From Paramoeba atlantica (Eukaryota; Discosea), in the NCBI GenBank assembly GCA_977017575.1, contig CDRNVI010000014.1:186001-250000 (forward strand): a stretch of DNA of 64,000 nucleotides. The letters run 5' to 3'. Both the position numbers and the translations under genes were made by a program. The notes below the pieces were generated by a model. That model searched no databases and was not told the origin of the DNA. It saw only the letters and a program-made list of their open reading frames with translations. Shown here piece by piece: positions 54,089 through 63,038 of the stretch. Within the stretch, counting starts at the first letter, position 1. Every line of letters starts with the position of its first letter.

Positions 54089-54488
54089 ACACATGGGGAG
54101 GCGACTCAGTCGTTAACGCACCCGACTATGAATCCAAAGGCCATGTGTTCCAGTTGCGGGTGCGCCAGTTTCCCTGGCGGCCCAGAACCCACACCCAGTA
54201 CGGCCGAGTAAGGGCCCAGACCCACCGAACGGGCCCGGAGGATCGACCCGAAGCCTCCCGCAGGGAACCAGGGAGATCCCGCACCCCATGTTAAACCCGT
54301 CGGCGCCGCCTTGGACAAGCGAAAACTGAGGAGTTCGGATCTCGCACCCCAACCGTCTGTGAAGGGCCTGGCGTGTCACCCTTGAAAAGGGGGTGGCAGC
54401 TTCCCAGAGGGGGTACAACTTTATGAGGGAGCGAGCGGCCAGCTGGGGCATCCCAGTGTCCTTCATTTGTGTGTGACTCTTCATTCAT
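54089..54488 (+). mobile_element. tRNA-derived SINE with 12-bp target duplication
   Basis: About 400 bp between exact copies of GTGTGACTCTGT (54077-54088 and 54489-54500). The 5' part resembles a tRNA: GGGGAGGCGACTCAGTCGTT (A-box region), CCGACTATGAATCC as an anticodon-arm-like stretch, then GTGTTCCAGTTGC in B-box position. The body is GC-rich and the 3' end has short GTGTGACTCT repeats. It would be moved by a LINE; which one is not known. Confidence 0.7.
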
Positions 54489-54624
54489 GTGTGACTCTGT
54501 TCATATTTAACGAAGAAGTGTAAAGAGGGAGTGAAGAAAGATGTAAAAAAAAGTTTTTTTACTATTTTTTTTGGTTCCCTCCCTAAACCCCCTCGCCCAG
54601 CTAACCTCATATCCCGCAGCGGTA

Positions 54625-54810
54625 TCAGTCTTGTACCGCCGCCTGTACAATCTGGGCCTTCCCACTCTGGACGGCCACCCCGATGGCCATGAAGTGGGAC
54701 ATGCATCCATTCTTGTCGGATGTGTGGGCCCGGACCACCTTGGTTAGGAAGTTCAAGGTCTCTGGGCCCGGGATCCCGTACGTGGTGAAGGCCTTGGGAT
54801 GAAATTCCAT
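54625..54810 (-). pseudogene. Retrotransposon C-terminal fragment
   Basis: A 61-codon frame (MEFHPKAFTTYGIPGPETLN ... FMAIGVAVQSGKAQIVQAAV) has the look of the extreme C-terminus of a reverse-transcriptase polyprotein (F.P..F.TYG..GPE...FL). No catalytic parts are attached. It lies directly left of the hAT element at 54836. Confidence 0.4.
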
Positions 54811-54835
54811 CCCTCGAGCGCTCCTAAGATAGAAG

Positions 54836-55903
54836 CAGGGTTCGCAGAAACTATAAAACTATCAATATAGTACTATATAGTTACTATAAACTTTTTTCGA
54901 AAACTATAAAAAACTATATTTTTTTGTTTCACATTTTAAGCACTCCGAAGCTCACCAACACGCCATAAATACACGGCGAATTCATTTGTGTACGATTTTT
55001 CTTATTTTTAAACCCGAAAATTGATGCCCGAAACTAAAGTTACGAGGGGTAGTTTCTGCAAAGATTATTTTATTGAACTGCTGCACACGGAGGGAAGTAA
55101 ACAAGCGGTTGAATGTAACTTGTGTCAGGAGGGGACGTACCCCAGTCCCATCACGTGGCCTTGACAGATTGCCTTGTGCGAATCTTGCGTCCCGAACATC
55201 TTCTCACTGCATCGTTGTCGCCGTGCGTTGGCTGGAGCCACCGACGTTATGTCTTGGGACTGAATAATTGCTGCTCACAATTCTATGAGTTTGAATAAAT
55301 ACAATCATATGAGTCTGAATAAACTACGCGGTGTGTTGTCGAGTGGAGAGTTTGTACTTCCTATCGTCACTCCTTTCGCATGCGTTTCATTGCTATTTCC
55401 GAGGAGATGACACACTAGTTGATGATATTTTTCGGCGGTGATGGAATCGCGGGGAAGAGGGAGGATGTTTCGATAGCTATGTAACCCAAGATAAAGTGGA
55501 CGAGGGAGATTCTAAAAGCACATAACAAAAATAGAATGATATCTCCCGATTTGGAAAGGATTCCGACGTACCAAAAGAATCTTTAAGGGACATACCCTTC
55601 CATTTTTATGGTGGTTTGCCAAAGGTGCTTTTAGTATCTCCCTCGTCCACTTTAGCTTGGGTCACATTTTTTTCAGAATTTCTTGTCATATCATACGTAT
55701 GTAAGCGTGTAAGAACGCATGTAGAGGCGTGTGCATGTCCTTCACAAGCGGAGAGGACTCAAAAAATATCACTTGTAAGGTGAAAAAACCTTTATAGTTT
55801 TCTTATAGTTTTATAGTAAAATATAGTAAATATAGTACTATATAGTAACTATATTCAATGAAAAAAACTATATTTTACTATATTATAGTTTCTGCGAACC
55901 CTG
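54836..55903 (+). mobile_element. hAT element with BED-finger relic
   Basis: 1068 bp with inverted ends CAGGGTTCGCAGAAACTATA and an exact 8-bp duplication GATAGAAG (54828-54835, 55904-55911). From the ATG at 55024 a frame reads MPETKVTRGSFCKDYFIELL... AVECNLCQEGTYPSP, then a stop, then CESCVPNIFSLHRCRR (to 55266). This is a BED-type zinc-finger start of a hAT transposase; the catalytic part is deleted. Subterminal TATAGTACTATATAGT repeats occur at both ends. Confidence 0.85.
55481..55667. mobile_element. Hairpin MITE nested in the hAT element
   Basis: Inverted ends TGTAACCCAAGATAAAGTGG and, on the other strand, TGTGACCCAAGCTAAAGTGG, followed by ACGAGGGAGATWCTAAAAGC, over about 42 bp. No gene. 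It is inside the hAT element and therefore younger. Confidence 0.8.
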
Positions 55904-55911
55904 GATAGAAG

Positions 55912-56926
55912 CATAATAATGACCTTTTTGGTATAATTATTTTGGAAAATTTAATAATATTTTGGAAAAGACGAATTCTCTTTCACTTTACCCAAGATTG
56001 GTTACGCTTCGATCGTAGAAAGTGTTACGGCAAAACTATTTTTTGGAACCTCTTCTGACGACCACATATGGGCGCACCGCAAACCAGGTTTTTAAAGTCT
56101 TATACGGCATCACATCTGGAAATAGCCGGTTACAGATCTCAACGGAGAGTGGATTTGGGGCAAAAGCGATCACTCGGCTGGTAACATGTTAGAATTAATC
56201 CTTATCCCATGACATGCGGCGTAGCGAGGCTGAGGGAACCGTGAGCTTTATGCAGGAGGAGATTTGCTTCTCGAAGGCTAAGTGGGGCGAAAATAATCGT
56301 GTACGTCGACTACGGGCCGATGGTTTGCAATGGGTAAATGTTGTCGTGAAGACCAATCGCTATAATAAGGTCGAACTCTCTCGCTGATCGTCGCGCAGTG
56401 CACCACTAATCCCGAAGTGTTAGACTTGGCAGTGGGCTCTAGGACCATCCTTTGAACGGATGGTTGGTGAGGAAGTGCTGCGTTGGGTGATGATTTGCGT
56501 CACGGAGTCGTGAATCATCGACGTCATTGGGTTGAATGAGAGACGGAAGTCCATATGCCGACAGTTGAGTTCATGAATGGGTTCATAAAAAGTACACACT
56601 CGTGGCACAAACATGCTTGGACGTGAAGACAAAGCCGCAACGCTGGCTTAAAGTCTAGCCGTGAGGTTGTCAACGGGAAATTAAAACGTGGAGAGCACTG
56701 CGGGCATCCTCTACGTAGACTCTTGATGGACGTGCAAGTGTACTGCAGATATGTAGAAGTTACTTTAGAGTGAAATGTTTTATAAAATGGGGAAGTTTAA
56801 GAAAAAGATAAAAATGCGCACTTCTGGGTCCTTTTAACGGAGAAGAGTGTCACAAAGACCGCATGCTTGTCCAAATAATTTTGTGTTCACAAATTGGTTT
56901 CCCTCGTTTGTACTTGTAGACCTAAA
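55912..56926. other. Gene-poor spacer
   Basis: I see no convincing gene, TIR pair or RNA gene here. Short frames exist (for example 56420-56632, minus strand) but look like chance. Confidence 0.5.
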
Positions 56927-57727
56927 CTATGCCCCTACATCAACTAGGTTTGTCTCTAGGATTTCAAAATCAACAGACACAGGTAAAGAAGCTTTATTGT
57001 ACTCTCCACAAAGCTCAAGGTTCTTTGTAAGGTTCAGACCCTCCAAAGTGGAAGGCAGTAAATCTAACCCTGTTACCTTCTCCAGGCGATTTGATGCCAG
57101 ATCAAGAACTAATAAACCATGGGGAAGACGACTCAAATCGATACCACCTGAAAATAGGTTAGCGCTGAGGTCCAGATGCTCCAGTGATTGTGGTAATGTA
57201 GCAAGATTTAGAGACCCTACAAAGGAATTTTTGTATGCGCGAAATTGCAAAAGATCCGCGGGTAGCGTACCCAGCTCGAGTGTGCCATTAAACAAGTTTG
57301 AACCAAAACTCGCATCACTCACATCAGGTGGCATATTCTCTAGATCTAGTGTACCACTGAATATGTTGCCTCCCAAATCCAATTTGTCAAGTCCACGAGG
57401 TAGAAGGCTGAGTGGCACCACTCCCGTTAGCTCATTAACAAAGACATTTATTCGGCGTACAGACGAAGGTATGTGTCCCCATTGTAGAGTTCCTTGAAGG
57501 TTACGGAACCCCCAGTCAAGGTCTGTAGCAGCATCAGACATGGTAAGGTCGGTGCAACGAATTCCAGACCACTTACAGGCGGGAACATGAGAATTCCACG
57601 TGAAATCCGTATTTTTAAGATATTTTGTAAATAGTGCAAGTTCGATTTCTGGAGGGAAACAGGCACCACGAATCTTTCCTCGAGCAGAGCTACATTTTTT
57701 AACGTGAGTCAGTTGATCATCCGACAT
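56927..57727 (-). CDS. Leucine-rich-repeat protein 5
   Basis: 266 residues from the ATG at 57727. The family motif GKIRGACFPPEIELALF (about residues 17-33) and cap ACKWSGIRC (about 49-57) are very clear. About nine regular LRRs follow, for example GGNIFSGTLDLENMPPDVSD, KNSFVGSLNLATLPQSLEHL and ANLFSGGIDLSRLPHGLLVL. No signal peptide, anchor or tail is seen. It is the nearest host gene upstream of the CCT8 island, separated from it by mobile DNA. Confidence 0.85.
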   Translation of the reverse strand: MSDDQLTHVKKCSSARGKIRGACFPPEIELALFTKYLKNTDFTWNSHVPACKWSGIRCTDLTMSDAATDLDWGFRNLQGTLQWGHIPSSVRRINVFVNELTGVVPLSLLPRGLDKLDLGGNIFSGTLDLENMPPDVSDASFGSNLFNGTLELGTLPADLLQFRAYKNSFVGSLNLATLPQSLEHLDLSANLFSGGIDLSRLPHGLLVLDLASNRLEKVTGLDLLPSTLEGLNLTKNLELCGEYNKASLPVSVDFEILETNLVDVGA

Positions 57728-58075
57728 TTTCTATTACGATTGAATGAAGTCCTACACAATCCGCTATCCTATTCCTTTGTACTACTACGTGCGATCTCAT
57801 CAATAAAATTCCCGAAGAAAATATTACCCAAGGTGTGACACACTTACTTGTATAGAGTTCGGTAGCGTATCGATACTGTATGAACAACACATGAACGATA
57901 AAAATGGGAAATTGAAAGCACGAATGGCTATTATTTCGGCCTCAGAAGATGAGCTGATGAAATACAAGTAAAAAAATTTAGTATTTGGAATGTCCTTCAA
58001 AAATTTTAATAAAGCGCCTAACGATCAATAATCCTCGACATTTTACTCACTATAAATTCTTTTTGTTGTATTTGT

Positions 58076-58561
58076 TTGCCTTCCATGGAATTACCTCCGC
58101 CTGATGAATCGAGTGATCCATACGTGGATCCAACACCAGAGCTGTATGAACGCCTGCGTGAGTGGGTTGTGCACGGTATTAAACGTGTGCTGAAGCGACC
58201 ATGTACGATTTCCCTTAAGGTCCCGCTAGAGAAGTTTACTTCCCTCCCCCCAAAAGAAATTATGGATCGTTTGGCGGAGGCAGTAACGACGCTCTGTGTG
58301 GAATGGGTGACAAAACGAAAGTTGTTATTGGAAAATCCGACTATCAGTAGTGTTTCCCGGGTATTGTGCGAAGTTCCATTGGACTACACGATTCTCGTAG
58401 AAGCAGTAGTTTTTTTTTGATATGGAGTCTCACCGTATCAGAAACCGTGTAGAAAGGTTTTTCGCCTCAATTGATCATCACAAATTATTACACTATAATC
58501 AACATAAAAATGATTTTCTTAAGTCTGCATTCGGTTTGATGCGGAATGCAGAATGTGTGTA
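58076..58561 (+). CDS. Unknown protein, paralog of the 1-383 gene, with T-run frameshift
   Basis: From the first ATG (58082 is the second) a 114-codon frame reads MPSMELPPPDESSDPYVDPT ... SLPPKEIMDRLAEAVTTLCV ... VPLDYTILVEAVVFF and stops right after a run of nine T (about 58411-58419). One base fewer in that run lets the frame continue as DMESHRIRNRVERFFASIDH, HKLLHYNQ... to a stop at 58561, and KLLH then aligns with the paralog at 1-383. The shift is therefore either a homopolymer error or a recent lesion. Function is unknown. It lies on the plus strand, against all recognised host genes, next to a Tc1-type transposon, and could be a passenger. Confidence 0.5.
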
Positions 58562-58689
58562 ATGGGAAGTTGGCAACAGAAGCCTCTACAACGATTCGGT
58601 AGCAATATTGCCATCTACATCGCCAATAGTACAGGAATGGAAGTCGCGAGAGTCTTGCTCGTGTGCTTTTCTCAAGCATGACGGGGGTG

Positions 58690-59054
58690 ACGGGGCGAGT
58701 ATTGATGAGTATGGGGAGGAAGTGAAAAAGATTTTAGAGGAGAAAGGTGTGACAAAAATCGTAAAATGCTCTAGAAAAGGGAAAAAGGGTGCGGAAACTT
58801 ATGAAAAAATGACCAGGAGTGAAATGAAATCCAAAATGAAGCAGCAGAGTGAGTCACATAGACAAAAAAACAAAACGAAAAAACGTAGTAGTTTACTGCG
58901 AAATCGCCGTAAGGCACGTACATTCAAAGAAAATAAACAGACACAATTAGCTACTCTTCATACGTTGTGGTTCCTTGGAACACGGAACACTGTTCCGGGA
59001 ACACGGAACACCGTTCTAAGTACAGTGACGTTAAAAAATGTCTCAATGTTATGA
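58690..59054 (+). other. Lysine/arginine-rich ORF, doubtful
   Basis: A frame open from 58608 to 59054 with a strongly basic middle (KQQSESHRQKNKTKKRSSLL) and no good upstream ATG. A short tandem repeat (GGAACACGGAACAC..., 58977-59015) lies in it. It may be a degraded DNA-binding protein or chance. Confidence 0.25.
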
Positions 59055-59453
59055 AAAAATACTTTGTTGAGTGACTATTTTTGAAATGAAAGACGAATCG
59101 TTGTCATAGTATATGGGGGTTATGTAGGGGTATGTACCATCACACTGACCATGAGGCCACTGACCATTGATTGAGCGCACCAGATGAGCTTTTCGAATAA
59201 TTTCTTCAGCAAAGTACGTAAATGATTCGCCAGAGCATGTAAAAAATGCGTTTCACCCCTTGTTTCAGCTGTGGTGGCTAAGCAAAAAAGGTTCGTTTTT
59301 TCCGCGTTTTTCAGTAACGAATTGTATTCTTTTTTTGTTTTTTAAGGTTATTTTACCACGATTTATGTATGCTTCTCTCTTTAGGAGTTATCTCAAGGAG
59401 TTACCCTGGAATGCGAGAAAAGAGCCGCTAAAGAAATTAAACTCCTAAATATC

Positions 59454-60720
59454 TTGAACTACCTTCAGCAACGACCCGTTGAAGAAGTACCTTCTTCTGA
59501 TGAAGGGGATTCAGTTATACGGCGTGGGCGTCCCTTAAAGCGCAAGCGTGGAAGAAAACCGCGAGATACCGATTCTCTACCAATCCTAGTCTACGGAAAA
59601 AGGGCGCTCAATGAGGAAGACAAGTTTGCATTCAAAAAGATTCAATCAACGGGACGAGTGCAACGTTGGGAGTTGGGCTACATGTTTTCTCTGGAGCGCA
59701 CGACATGTCGGCGGCTCTGGAATTCTCCTCTCAAAGTTTCCACCGGAGAGGAGCAGGATGAAAGCAATTCCATTATGAAATGGGAACACTACGATGCGGC
59801 TACTGACCTTTTGCCGCAAGCAATTTCTATGTACGGCTCATACCGTACAATTACAGATATTCAATGCGCGTACGTGAAGCTGACAAACTTCAAGATCGTC
59901 CCTTCTCGCAAGAAGGTACGCCAATTATTATTGCACCATAAGTATCACTACGGACCCAAAGTTCATACTCTTTGTCTGAGTGTATCAATGATCGAAGCCC
60001 GAGTTCGCTTTGCACAAGCAACGCTGCAAGAACAGGACAATCGAGACCAATTTTTTTTTTCGCGCCTAATTTTTTCTGACGAAGTTATGATACAGGCCGG
60101 AGACTCATCCAGAAAAACCTGGCAACACCCGGATTCCCCAGTATCCAAATCCCGCACGGACCATCCACCTCAAATAATGTTATGGGGCGCTATGGATGTC
60201 GATTGGAATTTCCTCCATCAGTGGTGTGAATTCAAACCTTTTTACGACGAATATACTCGAAACGGGGGTCAAGGAGAAATTCCTCCAAACGAAGGGCTCG
60301 GAACATTATATTATCGAAGTTGCTTTTTGCAAAAGACGTATCTTCCGTGGGAAAAGATAGGAAACAAAATTTTTATGGACGATAACGCGCCTGGGCACAA
60401 GTGCCATACTAACAATCGCCTGGTGGAAATCTCATCCCCGGGTTGAGGCTCTGCGGCTTTGTAAAGAGGTGAAGAGTGCTCAGACTCTCCCAAGATGGCC
60501 AGCAGACTCCCCGGATCTAAACCCAATAGAAAATCTCAGGAGTATTCTCAAGCTGTACAAGAATAAACATAGACCAAATACCGTGAGTGAAATAAAGGAA
60601 GTGTTCGATCGATACTTAAAGTCTCCTGCTTGTCGGAAGGAATGTTATAAACTGCACCGTACTTTTAAAAAACGAATGGAAATGGTTATTTTGTATGGAG
60701 GAAAGAAGATCCCTTACTGA
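59454..60720 (+). pseudogene. Tc1-type transposase with AT-hooks, one frameshift
   Basis: The first frame (to 60446) starts without a clear ATG and has two AT-hook-like basic motifs (RRGRPLKRKRGRKPRD, about residues 23-38). A long helical region follows, then the DDE core: first Asp in LIFSDEVMIQAG (about residue 208) and second in FMDDNAPGHKCH (about 310). The reading then shifts by one base near 60410-60435. The second frame gives HPRVEALRLCKEVKSAQTLP and the final motif SPDLNPIENLRS, ending at 60720. All three catalytic acids survive, so a single base change separates it from an open frame. TIRs were not identified. A CTTCTCTCTTTAG acceptor-like sequence lies at 59371-59383, just before the open region. 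Confidence 0.8.
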
Positions 60721-60889
60721 AATACTACAGTGAATATTTCATTCACTTTAGTATTTCGATAGAAATTATGCAACTTTCTGCAAGTTCTAGTTCAGAGGAA
60801 CATGTTTATGTATTTGTATCTCTGTGAAAACCGCGGTTTGCCTTTGACAAAATTTTCAAAAAAAAAATTAATTTTTCTTTTTCTTTTCG

Positions 60890-61440
60890 ATGTTAAAGCT
60901 GAAGAAAACAGGATGATTATAGCCAAAAATAGCCGATTTTTGGTAAAAATGGGGCCATTTTTGCGTATTTTTGCTGTCAGAGCACTAAATCCAACATTTG
61001 CGCGCGGGAAATCACTCGTAGGCAGGAATGAAAGCCTACCAAACGTATTGGGTAGAGAATACGACTCCAACCACACCATTTTTTCGACCCAAAAAGGCCG
61101 CTTGGGGTCCGAAAAATACTTTTTTGCCCTTTTTTAGTCAAAAATGGGCCATTTTCGCGGGCATACCACGGCTCGAAGAAGAGATAGCCTGCGAAAACAA
61201 CTGCGGAGAAAGCTTGTATAGGTCCCAAACTATAAAAATACAATAGGGGAAACGATTTTGGAAAAATATTTTTATCCTTTTTTTTCGCCAAGTTGAAATT
61301 TTTTTCAAAATTTTTTTTCCGAAAAAATCCAAACTTGGCGGACCCGTCCCGCGCATATGCGCGGGGACCACCCCCGGGTAGGGGGGTGGAAAATGCGCGC
61401 CAAGGCCCCGGCTACCCCTTCTGCGGGTTTGTTTCGAAAA
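60890..61440 (+). repeat. Dispersed repeat R1, copy 2
   Basis: Relative of 6541-7080, same orientation, roughly 75-80% identical by eye. The GC-rich core is best kept: GGCGGACCCGTCC, CACCCCCGGGTAGGGGGGTG, GGAAAATGCGCGCCAAG and CCCCGGCTACC. As with copy 1, an iteron array lies close downstream. Confidence 0.75.
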
Positions 61441-61483
61441 ATATTTTTTTTAAAAAAATTTCGTGCGGTATGCCCCGGCACCC

Positions 61484-62233
61484 GCACCCTTATCTGTCAT
61501 AGAAACTCGCACCCTTATCTGTCATAAATGCACCCTTATCTGTCATAATGCACCCTTATCTGTCATACTACACCCTTATCTGTCATACAGCATCTCAATA
61601 ATTAGTATCAAAAAATTCATACTTTTTCAATTGGGCTTCTTTTTCGCGTCCACAGCTCCGGTTTTTTCTCTCTTTATGATATCTAGACCTTGTCGTATCT
61701 GGGATTTCTGTGGTTTGTCTCGGTGTCGTCCAATACAACTGATCATCACCTAGGGCTTCGCAAATTGCTTCCCACGAACTCAGCGTCACACTTTGACGTG
61801 ACTCATTGGCCCGGCCGGCCCCTCCGTGCGTTCGGCCTCTCATATTCCCCAAAACAACTACCACCTTCCCCCCATTTATCAGGGGTCGCTGGCGCGACCC
61901 CCGCTAAATAGGGGGGGAAGGTGGTAGTTGTGGGGTATGGAGGCCTCTCGCAACTCCGGGGCCTCACCGGGAGCACAATTGAGGTTACCTATTTTTTATG
62001 TTAACTGTGCAGCAAAATTGTAAATTTTTGGAAGGGGTTGAAATTTTTTTTAGGGGTCGACTTGTTTTTAATCGGTTTATGACAGATAAGGGTGCGGCTT
62101 ATATGACAGATAAGGGTGCGGCTTATATGACAGATAAGGGTGCATTATGACAGATAAGGGTGCTGTATGACAGATAAGGGTGCGAGTTTCTATGACAGAT
62201 AAGGGTGCCGCGTTTATGACAGATAAGGGTGCG
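61484..62233. mobile_element. Element bounded by inverted 18-bp iteron arrays
   Basis: The left border has five units of GCACCCTTATCTGTCATA (61484-61588). The right border has seven inverted units, TATGACAGATAAGGGTGC (62078-62233). Spacers between units are 2-8 bp and partly shared between the two sides (GAAACTC). No C-run terminus or target duplication was fixed. The interior contains a fold-back MITE (61842-61938) and a minus-strand 89-codon frame of unknown meaning (61595-61864). Confidence 0.8.
61842..61938. repeat. Fold-back MITE, CAACTACCACCTTCCCCCC arms
   Basis: Arms of about 45 bp (CCCCAAAACAACTACCACCT and its reverse complement, continuing TTCCCCCCATTTA and AGGGGTCGC) form a near-perfect hairpin with a GCGCGACC loop region. 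Confidence 0.85.
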
Positions 62234-62239
62234 AGTGGG

Positions 62240-62420
62240 CCCCCCTAGACCCCCTATTTCTTTTCAATTTTTTTTTCAATTTTGGACCACCGGAGCCCCC
62301 TTTTATATTTTTTTCCTTAGTACTGTATATTACTGTATTCCTCTTTATATTTTCACTGTTTTTGTTCACTTTTCTTTTCAATAATCGAGGGTAGAGCGGT
62401 AGTTTTACAACCGCCGCAAT
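62240..62420. repeat. Dispersed repeat shared with 37850 and 990
   Basis: TTTTCAATTTTGGACC, then CGGAGCC and TTTTATATTTTTTT, is shared with 37868-37905. AATCGAGGGTAGAGCG (62384) is found inverted at 990-1007. These look like ends of decayed elements. From 62420 to 63030 no gene was recognised. Confidence 0.45.
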
Positions 62421-63038
62421 AGTAATTACTAAAGTTACTATTTAAAAAGTAGTGATTGCTACTTTTATTCCTTGAGAAGAGCTTAGATCAAGTAGTTAGT
62501 GATTTTTCTTCCAGCTGCTTTCAGGGGTGTGGATTTCGTCTTAATGAAGGAACTTGGAGTGGACGAAAATCACCCAGATCTACTAAAATCCCAGTTTACC
62601 CCCCAGTGAGCTTGCTGCGCTATCATACATGTAATTCTAAAGAATATTCTAGTAGAATATTCTGTAGTGACTTTGAATGGGCTCCAATCTTTCAAATTTT
62701 GGAATTATTGTTTTATGGTACTCAGAACGATTTTAAATTGAAAAGTAGTCGAAGTGGTCATTTCTTTTTTGTTTGTGCCGTTTGAGCGCAGGTGACCCGA
62801 AATCTTTGATGATTGACAATCGTAGATTTAGGAAACGAATCGGTGCGCACGTCCTTGACAGAGCATCGCACACAACACAGAATACTCCAAATTTTCGACG
62901 AATCAGCGTTTCCTCAGCAAGAAGCATTGAAAGAACAACCTTCTACCACTAGAGGTCAAACCGAAAAATGACGATGCCAAAGAAGTAGGCGTTAGAGTTT
63001 CGCATGCGAATTGCTAAAACTGCTCATTCTCATGCTCC

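Noticed and set aside
54100-54170. Possible functional tRNA gene
   Set aside because: The B-box region is degenerate, the fold is imperfect, and it sits within a body flanked by a target duplication; a SINE head explains it better.
61484-62233. Regular short repeats with short spacers, at first glance CRISPR-like
   Set aside because: Spacers are only 2-8 bp and partly repeated, the two arrays are inverted to each other, and the genome is eukaryotic.
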